In this document: positions 41,675 to 53,280 of the stretch, in pieces
How positions within the stretch are numbered: the stretch's first letter is position 1
Layout of the letters: each line of letters begins with the position of its first letter
Assembly (NCBI GenBank): GCA_016584305.1
Contig: JACEEZ010022926.1
Coordinates: 225,001 to 289,000 of the forward strand
Direction of reading: 5' to 3'
DNA: 64,000 bases
Source of the DNA: Chionoecetes opilio
Taxonomy: Eukaryota > Arthropoda > Malacostraca > Decapoda > Majidae
Notes under the pieces: generated by a model
Told to the model about the DNA's origin: nothing
What the model saw: the letters and a program-made list of their open reading frames with translations, nothing else
Database searches by the model: none
Position numbers and translations under genes: made by a program

Positions 41675-41849
41675 GTTGGGGTTGGAACACAGAATGGCTG
41701 GGGGCGCGGCGTGATGTTTATTGGAGACTTAACCTCTAGTTACAGAGAGCTGACAGGACGACTGGTCACTGCCTCGCCGGAGTCCCAACTGCCCGCCTCG
41801 GGGACACTGAGATGTGGCGGGAAGGTGAGGGTTGCCACACACCCCCACA
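41674..41849 (-). repeat. 5' LTR of the gypsy element
   Basis: This is 176 bases with TG...CA ends. It differs from 37024-37179 by a 20-base indel and a handful of substitutions. Confidence 0.85.
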
Positions 41850-41854
41850 CTAAC

Positions 41855-42465
41855 CTAACTGTTCAGGCTAAAAAAAATAGGAACGTTGGCGAGAATTCCT
41901 ATCGGCGACAGTTCCAGGTATTGTCTAGTTACTTGGATAATGTATCCCATTAATAATACCCACCCTAAAATGGGTGGGTATTAGATTGGTAGTGGGCTTT
42001 CAAAAGTCCTAGGATTAATTCTTACCTACACCATCGTGTAGATTTCTTCATTCTGAGTATTTTGAACCCCATTTCCCATGGTACAATTGAATAATAATGG
42101 CGTTACATGCACGTACTACCGAAAATCTACCGTTATTTCAGCCATAAACTAATAAGTTAGGTTAAATCAGATTAGGTTAGTTTAGGTTAGAGGTGGGGTT
42201 TGGTTTAGTCGTCTAAGTTATGTTAAATCAGACTAGGTTAGGTTAGGTTAGAGGTGGGGTTTGGTTTAGTAACATGATATCAAGAAAAAAATTAAATTAT
42301 CAATATCAAGACCTGTCAAGATATTATCAAGACCTTTCACAAATCCCTTCAAGAGTACTTCTAAAACGTGAATTATAAAGTGGGAGAGTTACCCCCTTTA
42401 ACATTCCCCTTACCCACCTAAAGTCCTAAATGACCCCCCAAAATAATACTAACCTAACCGGTTTA
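41855..42465. other. TTAGG-type tracts and MITE arm; no gene
   Basis: Contains two direct copies of 'gaggtggggtttggtttag' (about 42190-42210 and 42250-42270), each next to (GGTTA)n tracts, and a single arm of the 29845-30340 repeat at 42340-42440. No coding sequence was seen. Confidence 0.5.
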
Positions 42466-42469
42466 CCGC

Positions 42470-42815
42470 GTCATTATCGCCCACACGTCCAATTCGCCCC
42501 ACAAGGACATTTCACCCACATGAAGATCAATTCGTCCACAAAGACCATTTCAACCCACATGTAAGAGTCATTCGCCCCACATGTACGAGTCAATCGCCGA
42601 CAGACATTTCGCCCCACATGTAAGAGTCAATTTGCCCACTCTGAAGTCAATTCGCCACACGATCAATGTCCACGGAGTCATGTAACTTATAATCTCCGCA
42701 GGCAGGAAATGGAATGAAACCACCACGTAATTCTTGGGCGAAATGACTCCATAGTGTGGCGAAATTAAAATGGTGTGGCGAAATGGCATGTGGGCGAAAT
42801 GACTGGATACCAACC
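42470..42815. repeat. Array of 'cgcccacatg' units with inverted halves
   Basis: About eight units of the type attcgccccacatgtaagag are spread over 42480-42660. Inverse units (gggcgaaatgact, gtggcgaaat) occupy 42725-42810. It looks like a MITE or Helitron-like element with subterminal repeats; the family is not recognised. Confidence 0.65.
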
Positions 42816-43264
42816 TAACCCTAATCTAACCTTATCTGAACCCTACCAATAACCTCCTAGTGAGACCTAAGGGGCAGGAAAGAACTAGAATTTGACCAGT
42901 TCATGTTATATTGAGGTTATAAGTCGTAATTTGTTTGTGTGGGGGACGCGCCATATGATATTTGTTTTAACATTCTAAACTGCATTATGATTGGCTAACA
43001 ATCTCAAAGGTTGATGAAATCTTTCCTCTGATTGGCCAAGCGACAGTCAGCTGAGTTACATTCCTCGTGGTCGGAAAAAAAAAACAAAAAACCGGGGAAA
43101 ACGGAACGAGCTGAAGATCGCATTATCGTGAGTAAGAACATTCGGACGATCTTTACTTTGATAATACATTTAATGTAGTGTTTCGTAGCCCAAGAAACTA
43201 AGATGCTGCTATGAACACTCCAAGATGTATCTTAGAGGCGGAAAGTACGAACGTTCGAACATCC

Positions 43265-44750
43265 AGCCCCTGTTGCGTAACTATTACATATGTGTTATGT
43301 GTGGTGACGATGAGTGTCAATATACCCAGCTTAACCACACCGGCGCGGCCGACGTAGGCCGTTAGAGCGGCGAACGGCGGCCGCCGGCGGCAAATTTAAC
43401 TCCGTCAGCCCTCCGGAGGCCCGCTGGTGTATTTCAGACGGGATAATTTACTATGTTGAAAATTAATGTCACAGAATTTCAAGAATTGAATTATTTCTAT
43501 GTGTTAAACATTTTGAAACAAACAGTTATTTGTATTATTATTGATTGTGTATTACATCAGGCAGTGACAAGAAGTGGCAACTTGAAGTCAATCCTCAGGA
43601 AGGCCCGTGGGCGATGGTACGTATTTGTATGTGATTAAATATTAATTTATATTATATATATTAAACTCAGTAATATTACATTAGTATCTCAAATATCGGT
43701 ACCATCACTATGTATCAGGCCTGTATCAAGCTATTAAAAAATTGTTAAAAAGTTTTTATAATAGTTATAGAAATTATCATTTTCAGTTTACTTTCAAAAT
43801 TTCCAGCTTTATTCAGGAACACCCAGAGATACACAGAAAAAAGACTGAGATACGTAATAGGAAGGAGTTTAATTGAAAAAGGTTACCGTTTGATGTGTAT
43901 GATCATATTAAAAATAACACTTGATAAACCGCGGCGAAGGATTATTACGGAATAACACAAGGTCATATTTCCCCTTATTTCAATAACTTCCCAACATATT
44001 ATCAATACATATCAATACTCCAACGGACACCTAATAAGGAATATGGAGATGATGGAGTTAACATATGAATAATATATCATGATTTAGAATAAAATTATTT
44101 GAAATTCTTTTTCCCAGCTATAATGTACTAACTGCCAGACGTTACGATAGCCATTACAAAGGGTTAAAAACCAACAAATAAGGCCTAAATTGTCACCTAA
44201 ACCACTCGATAACATATGCAATGAGAAACTTAGTTATAACATGTTTTCGCTCCTTCATTCTTCCGAAAATAGACTGAATAATATAAATAATTGCAGTACG
44301 ACACGTTTTTTTAGGAAATTCCTTGAGGGGCGCGGGCGCTGTGTCTGAGTGAAAATAATCGTTCTTGGAAAAAAACGCACGAGTGGGGGGATTTTATTAT
44401 TTGTTCCCGCAACCTATTCCTTCTACATGGCTGTTCACCCGTTCAGTGTTCCACTACCCAGCATGTAAACTCAATAACGAAATGTTTTTGTCTTATAAAA
44501 AAAACAATGTCCTGGGCAATTAGATCCAGCAATCCCCTTTTTTCCCATCATTTTCTGGTAACGACACGGAATATTTCGGGTTAAAATTTTCTAGCATATT
44601 GCATTATATAGTAATGTTTTATAAGTTTGAACACCCATTAGCCCTACTAATCGCTAATGATTTGAACCCCCCTTAAAACTTACAAATCTGCATTACTTGG
44701 GAAAGTAAACCATAATTTTCCCTAAATCATTAATATAACACGGCAAATGG
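43265..44750. other. No gene recognised; a GC-rich patch then AT-rich sequence
   Basis: A CpG-rich island-like patch at 43335-43435 (words ggccgacgtaggcc, cggcggccgccggcgg) is followed by AT-rich sequence. The patch could be a promoter, but nothing downstream supports a gene; the 61-residue frame at 43453 has no recognisable features. Confidence 0.35.
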
Positions 44751-44887
44751 TCATATGCCCTACGGCGGGCCGCTCCCACGGCCCCCCGGTGAGCCTCTAG
44801 CAAATTCCAGCGGCCCTCGTCGTACACTTCCTCGGGCCCCGATAAGACATACGAGGGCCTCCGTAGGCCCTCCCCTTTTGTGTTTGC

Positions 44888-45140
44888 TGGGGAGTTGCTT
44901 ACCTTTTGAGAGGCTCTTTGACTCTGTTTTCTTGGTTTAGAAGCCTCTGCACATCGCCATTACCTCAGGGCTTCTCTATAGGTTGTCAGCGAGAACAAGC
45001 AAGTAATATAGCCCTGGGAAATCATTTCGCGAAAAAAAACTCGAAATTTTTCCATCGCCGTAGTTTTCCCCTTCGTAGGGTCCCCCCGCGGCGACCCGCC
45101 TTATCCCCACAATCACCGATGTAAACAAACCGTGACGTGT
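44888..45140 (+). repeat. Dispersed repeat, copy 1 of 2
   Basis: The words 'ggtttagaagcctctgcaca', 'cttctctataggttgtcagc' and 'ccgatgtaaacaaac' are shared with 62536-62825 in the same orientation. The second copy has many small indels. Family unknown. Confidence 0.65.
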
Positions 45141-45735
45141 TATGTCTGGGGCCCCCTTTAAGGGCCTGCAAAAAGATCCCCATGGGGGCGAGCAGTACCA
45201 ATCATCAGCTAGCTCAGTAGTTGATGCACCATCATGTTGTGGCAGCCGCACCTGTACACGAGGTTACAAAAGATCTCCGTTTTCAAAATTTTACAGGTGG
45301 GGGGATAAAAACCCCCCCTGCCCAAAACCATTGGCAGGTATTCGGACAGCGAGAAGGAATACCCCACTTAACAGTAAATTCCTGGGTAGTGTACCAGTAC
45401 ATTAATAAATTAACAATGTACCCAGGTGTACCCCTGATGAGAAGTTTATGAAAGAGCTTCCAATAATTCACTGTCAAACGCCTTTTTGGCATCCAGGAAA
45501 CACATATAAACAGATGAATTTCTGGAAGTGTACTAGTGAATGATATTCTTCAATGTCCACACACACATCTCAGTGCCAAGGCCTTTCTTATAGCTGAACT
45601 GATTGTCCAATGTATACAGGTAGGCCTCAAGACGATGGAGCACCACTTTCTCCAGCACTTTGGACAGGGCGGTCGCTATGGCAACGGGCCTGTAATTGCC
45701 AAAGATAGCAGGGTCCATCACTTTGCTCTTAAGGG
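45135..45735 (-). pseudogene. LINE reverse transcriptase fragment (CR1/Rex-like)
   Basis: The minus strand reads MDPAIFGNYRPVAIATALSK, VLEKVVLHRLEAYLYTLDNQ and, near 45480, YMCFLDAKKAFDS. After a frameshift it reads LFHKLLIRGTPGYIVNLLMY and WYTTQEFTVKWG. These are RT motifs 1-4 of a non-LTR polymerase. The YADD region is lost and both ends are truncated. The part 45135-45300 is more decayed. Confidence 0.7.
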
Positions 45736-45852
45736 CATATATATTATATATAAAATTAATAACGTATTTTATATATATACAGTATATATAATTAATATAT
45801 AATATATTATTTTATAATATATTATTTTAATATATAATAATAAAATTTTTAA

Positions 45853-45890
<38 letters not shown>

Positions 45891-45900
45891 AAATATAGGA
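45735..45900. repeat. AT-rich tract
   Basis: Irregular (AT)n/(AATAT)n sequence in which the Tc1-like element inserted. (TA)n resumes after 47450. Confidence 0.8.
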
Positions 45901-47450
45901 CAGTGCGGACGTAAAATTGGCGGCGTGGGGCCCTATCCCTAACGCGCAGAACCTTTCGATAATAATTATGAAGGAGGCTGTTACTTTGAATTTTTACTTT
46001 GACGGCATCCACTCGTCTACGTCATAAGAATAATAAAAAATTATATTTTTTGCAGTAGTGTGGATGAGGGATTTTCTGCCAACATCATGAGAAAGGCTGC
46101 TTTTCCTTTATAAAAAAAGGGCAGACCGGTTCCCAGAGCAAATACAGAAAAATAAACATACTCTCTTTTTTAATTATTGGGCTTTGGCAACTCTGAAGGG
46201 AAACGGGGGCAGTGCTCTTGTTGTCTTTGTCATGAGCTCAAGGTCAGGCCCCCATGATCCATTACAGCTGTGCAGGGGGTGCCGGGGGGATTGCAGCCCG
46301 CGGTATTTTAAGCAATCTTTTTACCTCTATCTTGCCTCTTTGGGACTATGGGGAGGTTATAGACCAGTGACAAGTGATGACTTAGTGCTATTTCGTCACT
46401 CCACAGGCAGGACATCAGTAAAAGATATTGCGAAACAAGCGTTAGGGAAAGTGTCACCTTTGGGTGCAACAAATTTTCAAACTCTGGTGACGACGATTTG
46501 CCGGGGGGGAAAAAATTACCCTGGCAGGCCCCCGAAAAAACCCACCCAAAGAACATTAAACATCTCAAGCGTGATGTGAAAAGGCCCCAGATTTCCGGTA
46601 ACAATTAAAGGAAAATAACCATGTACTGCTTGGTGAAGGTCTGTCAGGCAGTGCGACGTCGGTCCATGACGACCAGGTTTTAAACACTTTGTTGCGCGAC
46701 CAAACCTCTCCAAAAAGAGGTTCATAAGACAACAGACTTCAGTTCTGCCGCAAGTACCTCCCCTTGGGATACTGAGAAATGGAAAGGAGACTTTGGGGTG
46801 AGAGGGAAAAAATTAAAATTTCCAACAGCAGGAAAAAGGAGTTTATCGCCCCCCGGGCAGTGATCCTACGCGCCCAAAATTCCACACAACACGAAGATTC
46901 CCAGATTCCCTTAAAGGTGTGGGATGCTTCTCTTTCCATGGTGTTGGGAAATTGTGGTGCTCCCCAAAAATGAGTCAATGAACCAATATAATTTTTTGAA
47001 ACTGCTGTGTGACAATCTGCCTGACTGCTTCGAGTGTGCCAAGCCACACATTCGTGCAGGATAATGCACCCTGCCACAAAGCAAAATCGGTGACAACCTG
47101 GCTTCATGACTGCTCTGTGGACTTCATTGAGGATTGGCCAGCCTATTCTCCTGACCTTAATCCCATCGAAAACTTGTGGTCCATTATCAAACGCAAGTTA
47201 TGTGACCATGATACCTCCACGCTTCCCCGACTAGAAGCGGCACTCCTCAAATTGTGGACAGAAATCCCTCTGTCCACGTTACAAAACTTGATAGAGAGTG
47301 TCCCATCACGTTTGCAAGAGTGCATTAAACGTAAGGGGATGCCAACAAAGTATTAATATTAAGGTAAGTAATCACTGTTTATTGTACCATCATATTTGTT
47401 TTACCGCGTTGGGCTACGGGCTGACGCCGCCAATATTTACGTCCGCTACG
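45901..47450 (+). mobile_element. Tc1/mariner-like element, 1.55 kb
   Basis: The left end cagtgcggacgtaaaattgg and the inverse of the right end (caatatttacgtccgct near 47431-47447) form terminal repeats of about 45 bases with the shared word 'ggcggcgt'. TA-rich DNA lies on both sides, as expected for TA targeting. A transposase remnant is encoded on the plus strand. Confidence 0.75.
46390..47356 (+). pseudogene. Tc1-like transposase, decayed N-terminus, intact catalytic end
   Basis: The N-terminal paired-like domain is recognisable as TSVKDIAKQALGKVSPLGAT and NYPGRPPKKPTQRT (a GRPRK-type hook). The middle is frameshifted. From 47009 a clear frame reads HTFVQDNAPCHKAKSVTTWL and SPDLNPIENLWSIIKRKL, with the second catalytic Asp and final Glu in place. 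The spacing between them is 35 residues rather than the 34 of classic Tc1. The first catalytic Asp region is not intact. The enzyme would cut and paste at TA. Confidence 0.8.
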
Positions 47451-47465
47451 TATATATGTCTATAT

Positions 47466-47560
47466 ATATAGAGAGAGAGATAGATAGATAGAAAGATAGA
47501 TAGATAGATAGAAAGATAGATAGATAGATAGATAGATAGCTAGATAGATAGATAGATATT
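47466..47560 (+). repeat. (GATA)n microsatellite
   Basis: gata/tagata units with a few gaaa interruptions, directly after the Tc1-like element and a short (GA)n. Confidence 0.9.
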
Positions 47561-47624
47561 TAATTGAAAACCGCTATAATAATGATGAAAATGGTTATTT
47601 TAATACTAATAATTATATTAGAAT

Positions 47625-47673
47625 ATATATAATAATATATATATATATATATATATATATCTATATATATATA

Positions 47674-47706
<33 letters not shown>

Positions 47707-47772
47707 ATAATAATAGTAATAATGATAGCAATTACTATAATGATGATCATAATGATAATGATGTTATTGATA
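47625..47772. repeat. (TA)n and (AAT/ATG)n low-complexity tract
   Basis: A TA run with small interruptions is followed by tga/ata trinucleotides up to the solo LTR. Confidence 0.9.
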
Positions 47773-47773
47773 A

Positions 47774-48583
47774 TGTTACGCAGGCCCTCACCTTTCTTAT
47801 CTCACCAAAGGGCGCCCACGTAACCACTTAACTCCTGTTCGGTAGAAAAACCTGAAGGCGAGTAACTGTCTTCACCGCTGATGGCACCTTTATCATTCTC
47901 CGGAGGAAAGGACACTGAGCACACGGTATTACACTGTCTAATTTTAATGGCGGAGGTCACAATACACAGTACTCCTGAAGGTGGAGAATGGACAGAGGAC
48001 TCACATGGTCACACTTGTCTAAATGGCTGGCTAACACACACTGGAGGCTTACGTGAATGCACACAACACACGGGTACGGCTTAATACGAGGCGCTGACTT
48101 ACGAGGCCCTCAGATTCTCCTGACGGCGCGGCAAGATACCCGCCGCCGGCCGCCGCCGCTCTCCAGACCACCTTCCTGCCTCGTGTCTCCGACCGCTCTG
48201 TCTCTCTCCCTGCCGTCCACTGCACCATGGCACGGCCCCCAAGGCCGCCACCGCAGACTCCAACCTTCAACCCTTCGTACAACAACTCCCCACAAATACT
48301 TCAAGCACAACCTACATCATCTCATCTGACCACATTTACACACTCTACTCGCATACCTCTATAAATCAAATGACCTAGGACATGCGTACTAGCCACACCA
48401 CGACAACTACAGACAAACGCGGACATTGCTCAGTGCTCACGTCACATACACCACAACAAATACTACACACAGACAGACGGACATTCCTCCCGCCCCACTA
48501 AACACAGACATACCCGGGACACGCGTACAGTGACTACACCCACACCACGACAAGATACGGACACTCTCCTGCGGGTGTAAACA
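47774..48583 (-). mobile_element. Probable solo LTR, 810 bp
   Basis: Starts tgttacgcagg and ends cctgcgggtgtaaaca, giving TG...CA ends whose tips are imperfect inverses. ATAA flanks both sides (47770-47773 and 48584-48587). The size and tgttacg start resemble the LTRs at 34042-36074, although the body differs. No internal region or second LTR is present, which is the outcome expected from LTR-LTR recombination. Orientation is inferred from the GC-rich part. Confidence 0.5.
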
Positions 48584-48832
48584 ATAAAATAATAAATAAT
48601 GATAATAAAAATAAAAAATACAACAAACCCCATGATAAATTGCACCAAAAGTCCTGATGGCAGTTACAGTGGCTATTTTAATAGCACTTTGTGTTCTTCT
48701 TTTTATCCTCTACCTAATTCTTCCTCCTCTCCGCCTTCTTCATAGCACACATAAACACACCACACACACAACAGGGTCTAAAAATTATAAATGTTTTATT
48801 TGCGATTCAGCGTACTGTAGTACATGACGGCT

Positions 48833-48878
48833 GGAGAGAGAGTAGAGAGAGAGCGAGAGAGAGAGAGAGGAGGTAGAG

Positions 48879-48923
<45 letters not shown>

Positions 48924-48937
48924 TAGAGAGAGAGAGT

Positions 48938-48968
<31 letters not shown>
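48833..48968 (+). repeat. (GA)n microsatellite
   Basis: About 135 bases of GA with occasional GTAGA/GCGTAGA interruptions. Apparent open frames here are artefacts of the dinucleotide repeat. Confidence 0.95.
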
Positions 48969-48971
<3 letters not shown>

Positions 48972-49221
48972 TAATGACTCGACATAATGTTGAAATGATT
49001 AAAAAAAGGAAATATTCTGGGAGGTTGGGGCAGAGAGAGACGAGAGAGTCCTCCACCAAGCGCCTAAAAGCTGGTATGGTGGTGGGCCCTTCGCAGGTAG
49101 CGACGCGGGACTGTCACTTGGTAGCCTTATGTTTATAGGAAAGTCAGTTGCGTTACAGTCGCGTCAGTCGTAACACAGAAATGAAATGTAGCCAAATTGA
49201 TTAGTATATTCTTCGTTTCCC

Positions 49222-49392
49222 TATTTTTAATAGCATATTAATGATACATTTTTACTCATACCTAGCATCCTTAAATTTCAATAATTGTGGCTATCAAAAT
49301 ATATGATGGCTAGAAATTATCAGCATCAGCATCCGCAACGCTTGATATTAGATATCGCATCAGCATCTGCATCAGCAAATAGTGAAAATTAC
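49222..49392 (+). repeat. Dispersed repeat, copy 2 of 2
   Basis: Partner of 278-425: shared 'catccttaaatttcaataat', 'atgatggctagaaat' and 'atcagcatcagcatc'. Confidence 0.6.
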
Positions 49393-49399
49393 ATCCATG

Positions 49400-50130
49400 T
49401 CAACTCTAATAAGTTACATATAATAATACAGGCAACGTGTGGTCTCTGAGACATCCATGATGAGAGAATGGAGCCCAATTGCGGTAGGGACGCAGGCCGT
49501 GGTCTTGTCCTGTGACTCAAGGCCGACAAAATTCCTACATACCACGCAGTGCTCTCCATGGACACGAGATTCTAAGAGGAAAGGAAACAAAGCAGCACTG
49601 CAACTCTGCTTGAATCCTGTGGGGTGGACCTTGGGGAAGCTTAGTTTCAGGAGAAAAACCAGGATGTGTGGATAGTGGTCATCTCTCATAACGTAGTGTG
49701 GCCGATGCGAGATATATACACATGTGAATAAAATGAAAGTTTGCTCTAAAAACTGTTTGTTTATGAATGTGTTCTCATCCGGGCCACCCAGTTTTCTGGG
49801 AAATTGCCTTTGAAAATATAAGTTATTGCTTTGACTCCATGTTTTTTGTTTATTACCCCTATACAATTTAAGCTATTTGTAAAATAATTGGTCATTGCAT
49901 ACTTCAATCAGTTCGGAACAAAACTGTTATTGAAATGATGATTTAAATAAAACTATTATTTTACGGAGATATTTGACTTTTAAAAGAACGGCAATCTGGC
50001 GGTCATTTTCCAATATGGCCAGCTTAAAACGCCTGCGCGGAATATCCTGGGGACTGTTGATATGTTGTTCAGGTCACACATTTCTACATTTGTGCCAAGT
50101 TTCAGCTTTTACCTAATTATTTCCCCTCAA
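49400..50130. other. No gene recognised
   Basis: The longest frame (minus, 49414-49866) begins in low-information sequence and shows no motif, signal peptide or splice pattern that I trust. Confidence 0.4.
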
Positions 50131-50139
50131 AACCCTAAT

Positions 50140-52270
50140 GTTCCTGGGCAGACATTCAGAAAGAGTTAAAGGGCACGGTGTTTAGCTAACTACTTCCTTG
50201 ATTTCTTACAACCCGGAGCTCGCGGGGATTCTGTACGAGAAATGGCAGTGGCCTACGGCGGTCAATATATGGGTGATCTTTTCCGCTCGTAATCTCTCTA
50301 TTCTGTAAATGGTTCTTCCTGCCATTTGGGGGGAAGCAAACCACCCCGGGGGGGTTCACAAAACCCGGCTAATACAGATACCCATCACGGCTGTGATGGC
50401 CAAGGGCTTGGGGTTTATTAAGGGAAAAGGGAGGCCATTATACCTTCTAGTACGGATGCGTGGCGGTTAGAGGCAGATACCCGCCAGGGTGGTGAAGCGA
50501 GGGGGTCTGGGGAGGTGCTGACCGCGGTTCAACTCGGCCCATCACCACATAACAAAACTCATAATAAACTCATCAAGAGTGTAGGAGATTGTTTTAGGAA
50601 TTTTAATTTGTCTACTTGCCTGTTCAGTTTTGAGTCAAGAAAAAACATCATATGTACTCAATTTATGAGTATTTTATGTATATTGCGGGCTCTACGGCCA
50701 CCCCTACCGTAGTCGACGATGTTTGACAGTGCGTAAACGTAATAAGTACGTCATCAAGTGCCGGCAGAATGGCCAGGGCTAGGACATTAGAAGAGGGAGT
50801 AAGGGGCAACGGTGTAAGCTTAACTAATACTTCCTCTATTTGTACGACGGAGCTCGCGGGGATTCTGTTACGAGATATGGGAGTGGCGCTACGTGTCGCT
50901 ATGGGCGTTCGATAGCTGATTGGCTGAGCGAGTACAATGACCGGGACACAGTTCAATCGCAGCGAATCACACTAGTATTTCCAAAAAGTTTCGGCCCAAA
51001 TAACAAGGCTTCCCTGCTCTCAGCTGTGTTTATAAAAAATTACTGATCACACCAAAATACTCAAAATCTCCTAATCCTCCTTCATACTCCTCATCACACG
51101 CCTAGCCTTATCCTTCGCCTTATCCTCCTCATCTGCCGCCCTCCAACCATTTTCTATAGCAGTTGGTAGTAGTTGTAGTAGTCGCAGCAGTAATTAGTAG
51201 CTAGTTAGTAGCAGACAGTAAGCTACTTTTCTTACATACTCACCCCGACTCACACACACACATACACCACACGCACGCTCAGCACGACAGACAAGACATT
51301 ATATTCCTTCTTCCTCCCTTTCCTTCTTCCTTTCTCCCTTCACTTTGCCTCCTTCTCTCACTCTTACTAACCTGTGTCTTATAGCAGGTGGTAGTAAGTT
51401 GTAGTAGTAGCAGCTCGTAATAGTAGTAGTATAGCAGCAGTTAATAAGCGTGTTTTATCGTCCATGCACCGGCTTGGATTACGAAACCATCCAAATAAAA
51501 CTTGCTGAAATGTGTGTTATACTGCTTTGTGATCATTGTTTGCTAAGGTTTTGGAGATGTATATTAGCCTACCAAGCTTGTTGTGTTGTAGCAGAAACCC
51601 AATCCGTTCAATTCGAGAAAAAAACGTCTTCGTAATTACGAAGACGATGCTTGGACGACAAAAACAACGGCTATTACTGATGGCTTATACTAACTATTAC
51701 TGCGGCTCACTACTACAATACTACCAACTGCATAAGAAAAAGGTTAGGAGGAGAAGAGGAGAGGAGAAGGAGAAGGAGAAAGGAAGGAAAGGAAAAGGAG
51801 GGAGAAGGCAAATTGTACCTTGTCTGTCGTGGAGCCGTGCGTGGTGGTGTATGGTGTGGTGAGTCGGGGGATATGACACCTTTCACCAACGCGGCCAATC
51901 ACCCCATAACAAATCATCAAGAGCGCATAATGTGCATGAATAGGCAATTTAATTGTATACTTTGCTCCTGTTCAGTTGCTTGAGTCAGAAAAAATCATTA
52001 ATACTCAATTTATGAGATTTTTATATATATTACGTCACTCGACACCACCAACTAGGCAAGTCCTTTAAGTTTAAATCGACAAAGTCTTTAAGTAACGTCC
52101 ACAATATGCCCGCAGAATGCAAAAGGACCCAAAAAAGAGTGAGGTGATGTCGCTAGGTCGTGAAGCTATGAGACGTTAGCCCCTCTCTGAATGTAGCCCC
52201 AGACATCGATAGGATGTCGCTAGGGTCGCTGAAGCATGGACGTAGCCTCTCTGAATTTTAGGCCCCCTGG
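50140..52270. repeat. Region of diverged direct duplications
   Basis: Three sets of partners are visible. 50205-50290 with 50840-50925 share 'ggagctcgcggggattctgt'. 50521-50700 with 51885-52060 share 'ataacaaa', 'catcaagag', 'ctgttcagtt' and 'actcaatttatgag'. 51150-51230 with 51385-51450 share 'gtagtagt'-rich sequence. Within 51628-51649 is a 22-base perfect palindrome made of cgtcttcgtaa and its inverse. No coding sequence was recognised. Confidence 0.55.
51480..51660. repeat. Dispersed repeat, inverse of 33150-33320
   Basis: Its reverse complement shares 'gtttttgtcgtccaa', 'caagcttggtagg' and 'agtataacacacatttcagc' with 33150-33320. Confidence 0.6.
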
Positions 52271-53110
52271 GCTAATCACTTCTATCTACTACTATACTAC
52301 TATTTTCCGTACTACTCACAGACGTCCAAAACTCTACAGAAGTAATTCTTAAGTTTAACTGAAGTACAGTTACTACAGGTTACTTCTCCATAAAATGTTT
52401 ACCTTTTGATCATATATAGATATATATATATATATAATATATATATTATACTATATTATATATATTATATATATATAGACTATAATATATATATTATATA
52501 TATATAATATAATAATATAATTTAATTTAAATATGAATGAGGCACAGAGCAAAACAAATGTTATGATGAAAGCCACAAAAAAATAAATCCCTCCTCGCTC
52601 TATCTACTAGAACAAACGTCCACAAAACTATAATAATTTGTTCTCAGGACCAAGGTGCGCGATAGAATACCAGGACTGTAACTCGTAAATGCCAGATGGT
52701 CGCTGGCAGTTTTAACTCAAAGGTTGGTCCTGCCTGTGTTTTGCACCGCGACTAAGCATTTCGTAAATCAGATTTCGCGATCAAATATTGCGCACCCCCG
52801 CATCTGATACCAAAAATTTATTTCTTCTGTTGTTCTACTAATTGTATGGAGGGACAGCATTACGATTGAACGTTCTAGGATAGCAATAAGCAAAGTATCT
52901 GCCTCGAGTATCAAATGCTTAATATATTTTTTACATGCTATATGTAGCAGGTTTTATTGGGGGCGAGTTCACTACTGTTTTCTAAGACAGCAATGCTGAG
53001 TCTGGACAAACGTGGCAAAAATACAATAAGAAATGCGTGAAAAAAAGAAGAATATAGAAATGCCGAAACGTCTTGCTGTGATGAAAAGCTGCGAAAGTCA
53101 GTGACGTCAG
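52270..53110. other. No gene recognised; contains an AT palindromic tract
   Basis: 52418-52525 is an AT-rich tract of palindromic tatata/atatat blocks. The rest shows no coding blocks. Confidence 0.45.
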
Positions 53111-53119
53111 AAATCCTTT

Positions 53120-53280
53120 CAAAAAACGCGTTAGGTTGTGACTCGGTATCAGAAAATAACGGTATGTCGATAAACCGGTTTACGTGAATAATACCGGTAC
53201 GTCTCACACGGTATCAGTTACGATACCGTTATACCGATACGTGCCAAAAACTTCCGGTATTACGGTATCGGGGATTAATT
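53120..53280. repeat. 'ataccggt'-rich repeat (copy 1)
   Basis: Words ggtatc, ataccggt, gataccgtta and cggtattacggtatcgggga recur in both orientations. The same composition is at 58975-59140. Such GGTATCGGTAT-type ends occur in hAT-like elements, but no transposase or TSD was found. Confidence 0.5.

Larger units (their letters stand above)
37024..41849 (-). mobile_element. Full-length gypsy-type LTR retrotransposon, 4.8 kb
   Basis: LTRs at 37024-37179 and 41674-41849 start tgttggggttggaacac and end cacccccaca, and CTAAC flanks both sides (37019-37023, 41850-41854). The minus strand encodes Gag, zinc knuckle, protease, RT, RNase H and integrase in the gypsy order. A poly-G polypurine tract lies next to the 3' LTR (about 37181-37190), and TGGCGCAGTATC follows the 5' LTR. 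Frameshifts in RT, RNase H and before the integrase tail make it inactive. No env-like frame was seen. Confidence 0.9.

Noticed and set aside
37061..41953. Several 60-218-residue plus-strand frames
   Set aside because: They are antisense shadows of the GC-rich gypsy coding strand.
43335..43435. GC-rich patch as a CpG-island promoter
   Set aside because: No exon, TATA/initiator arrangement or coding frame nearby supports it; noted only as a composition anomaly.
48785..49138. Long E/R-rich and S/L-rich frames
   Set aside because: They arise from the (GA)n tract and carry no independent coding signal.
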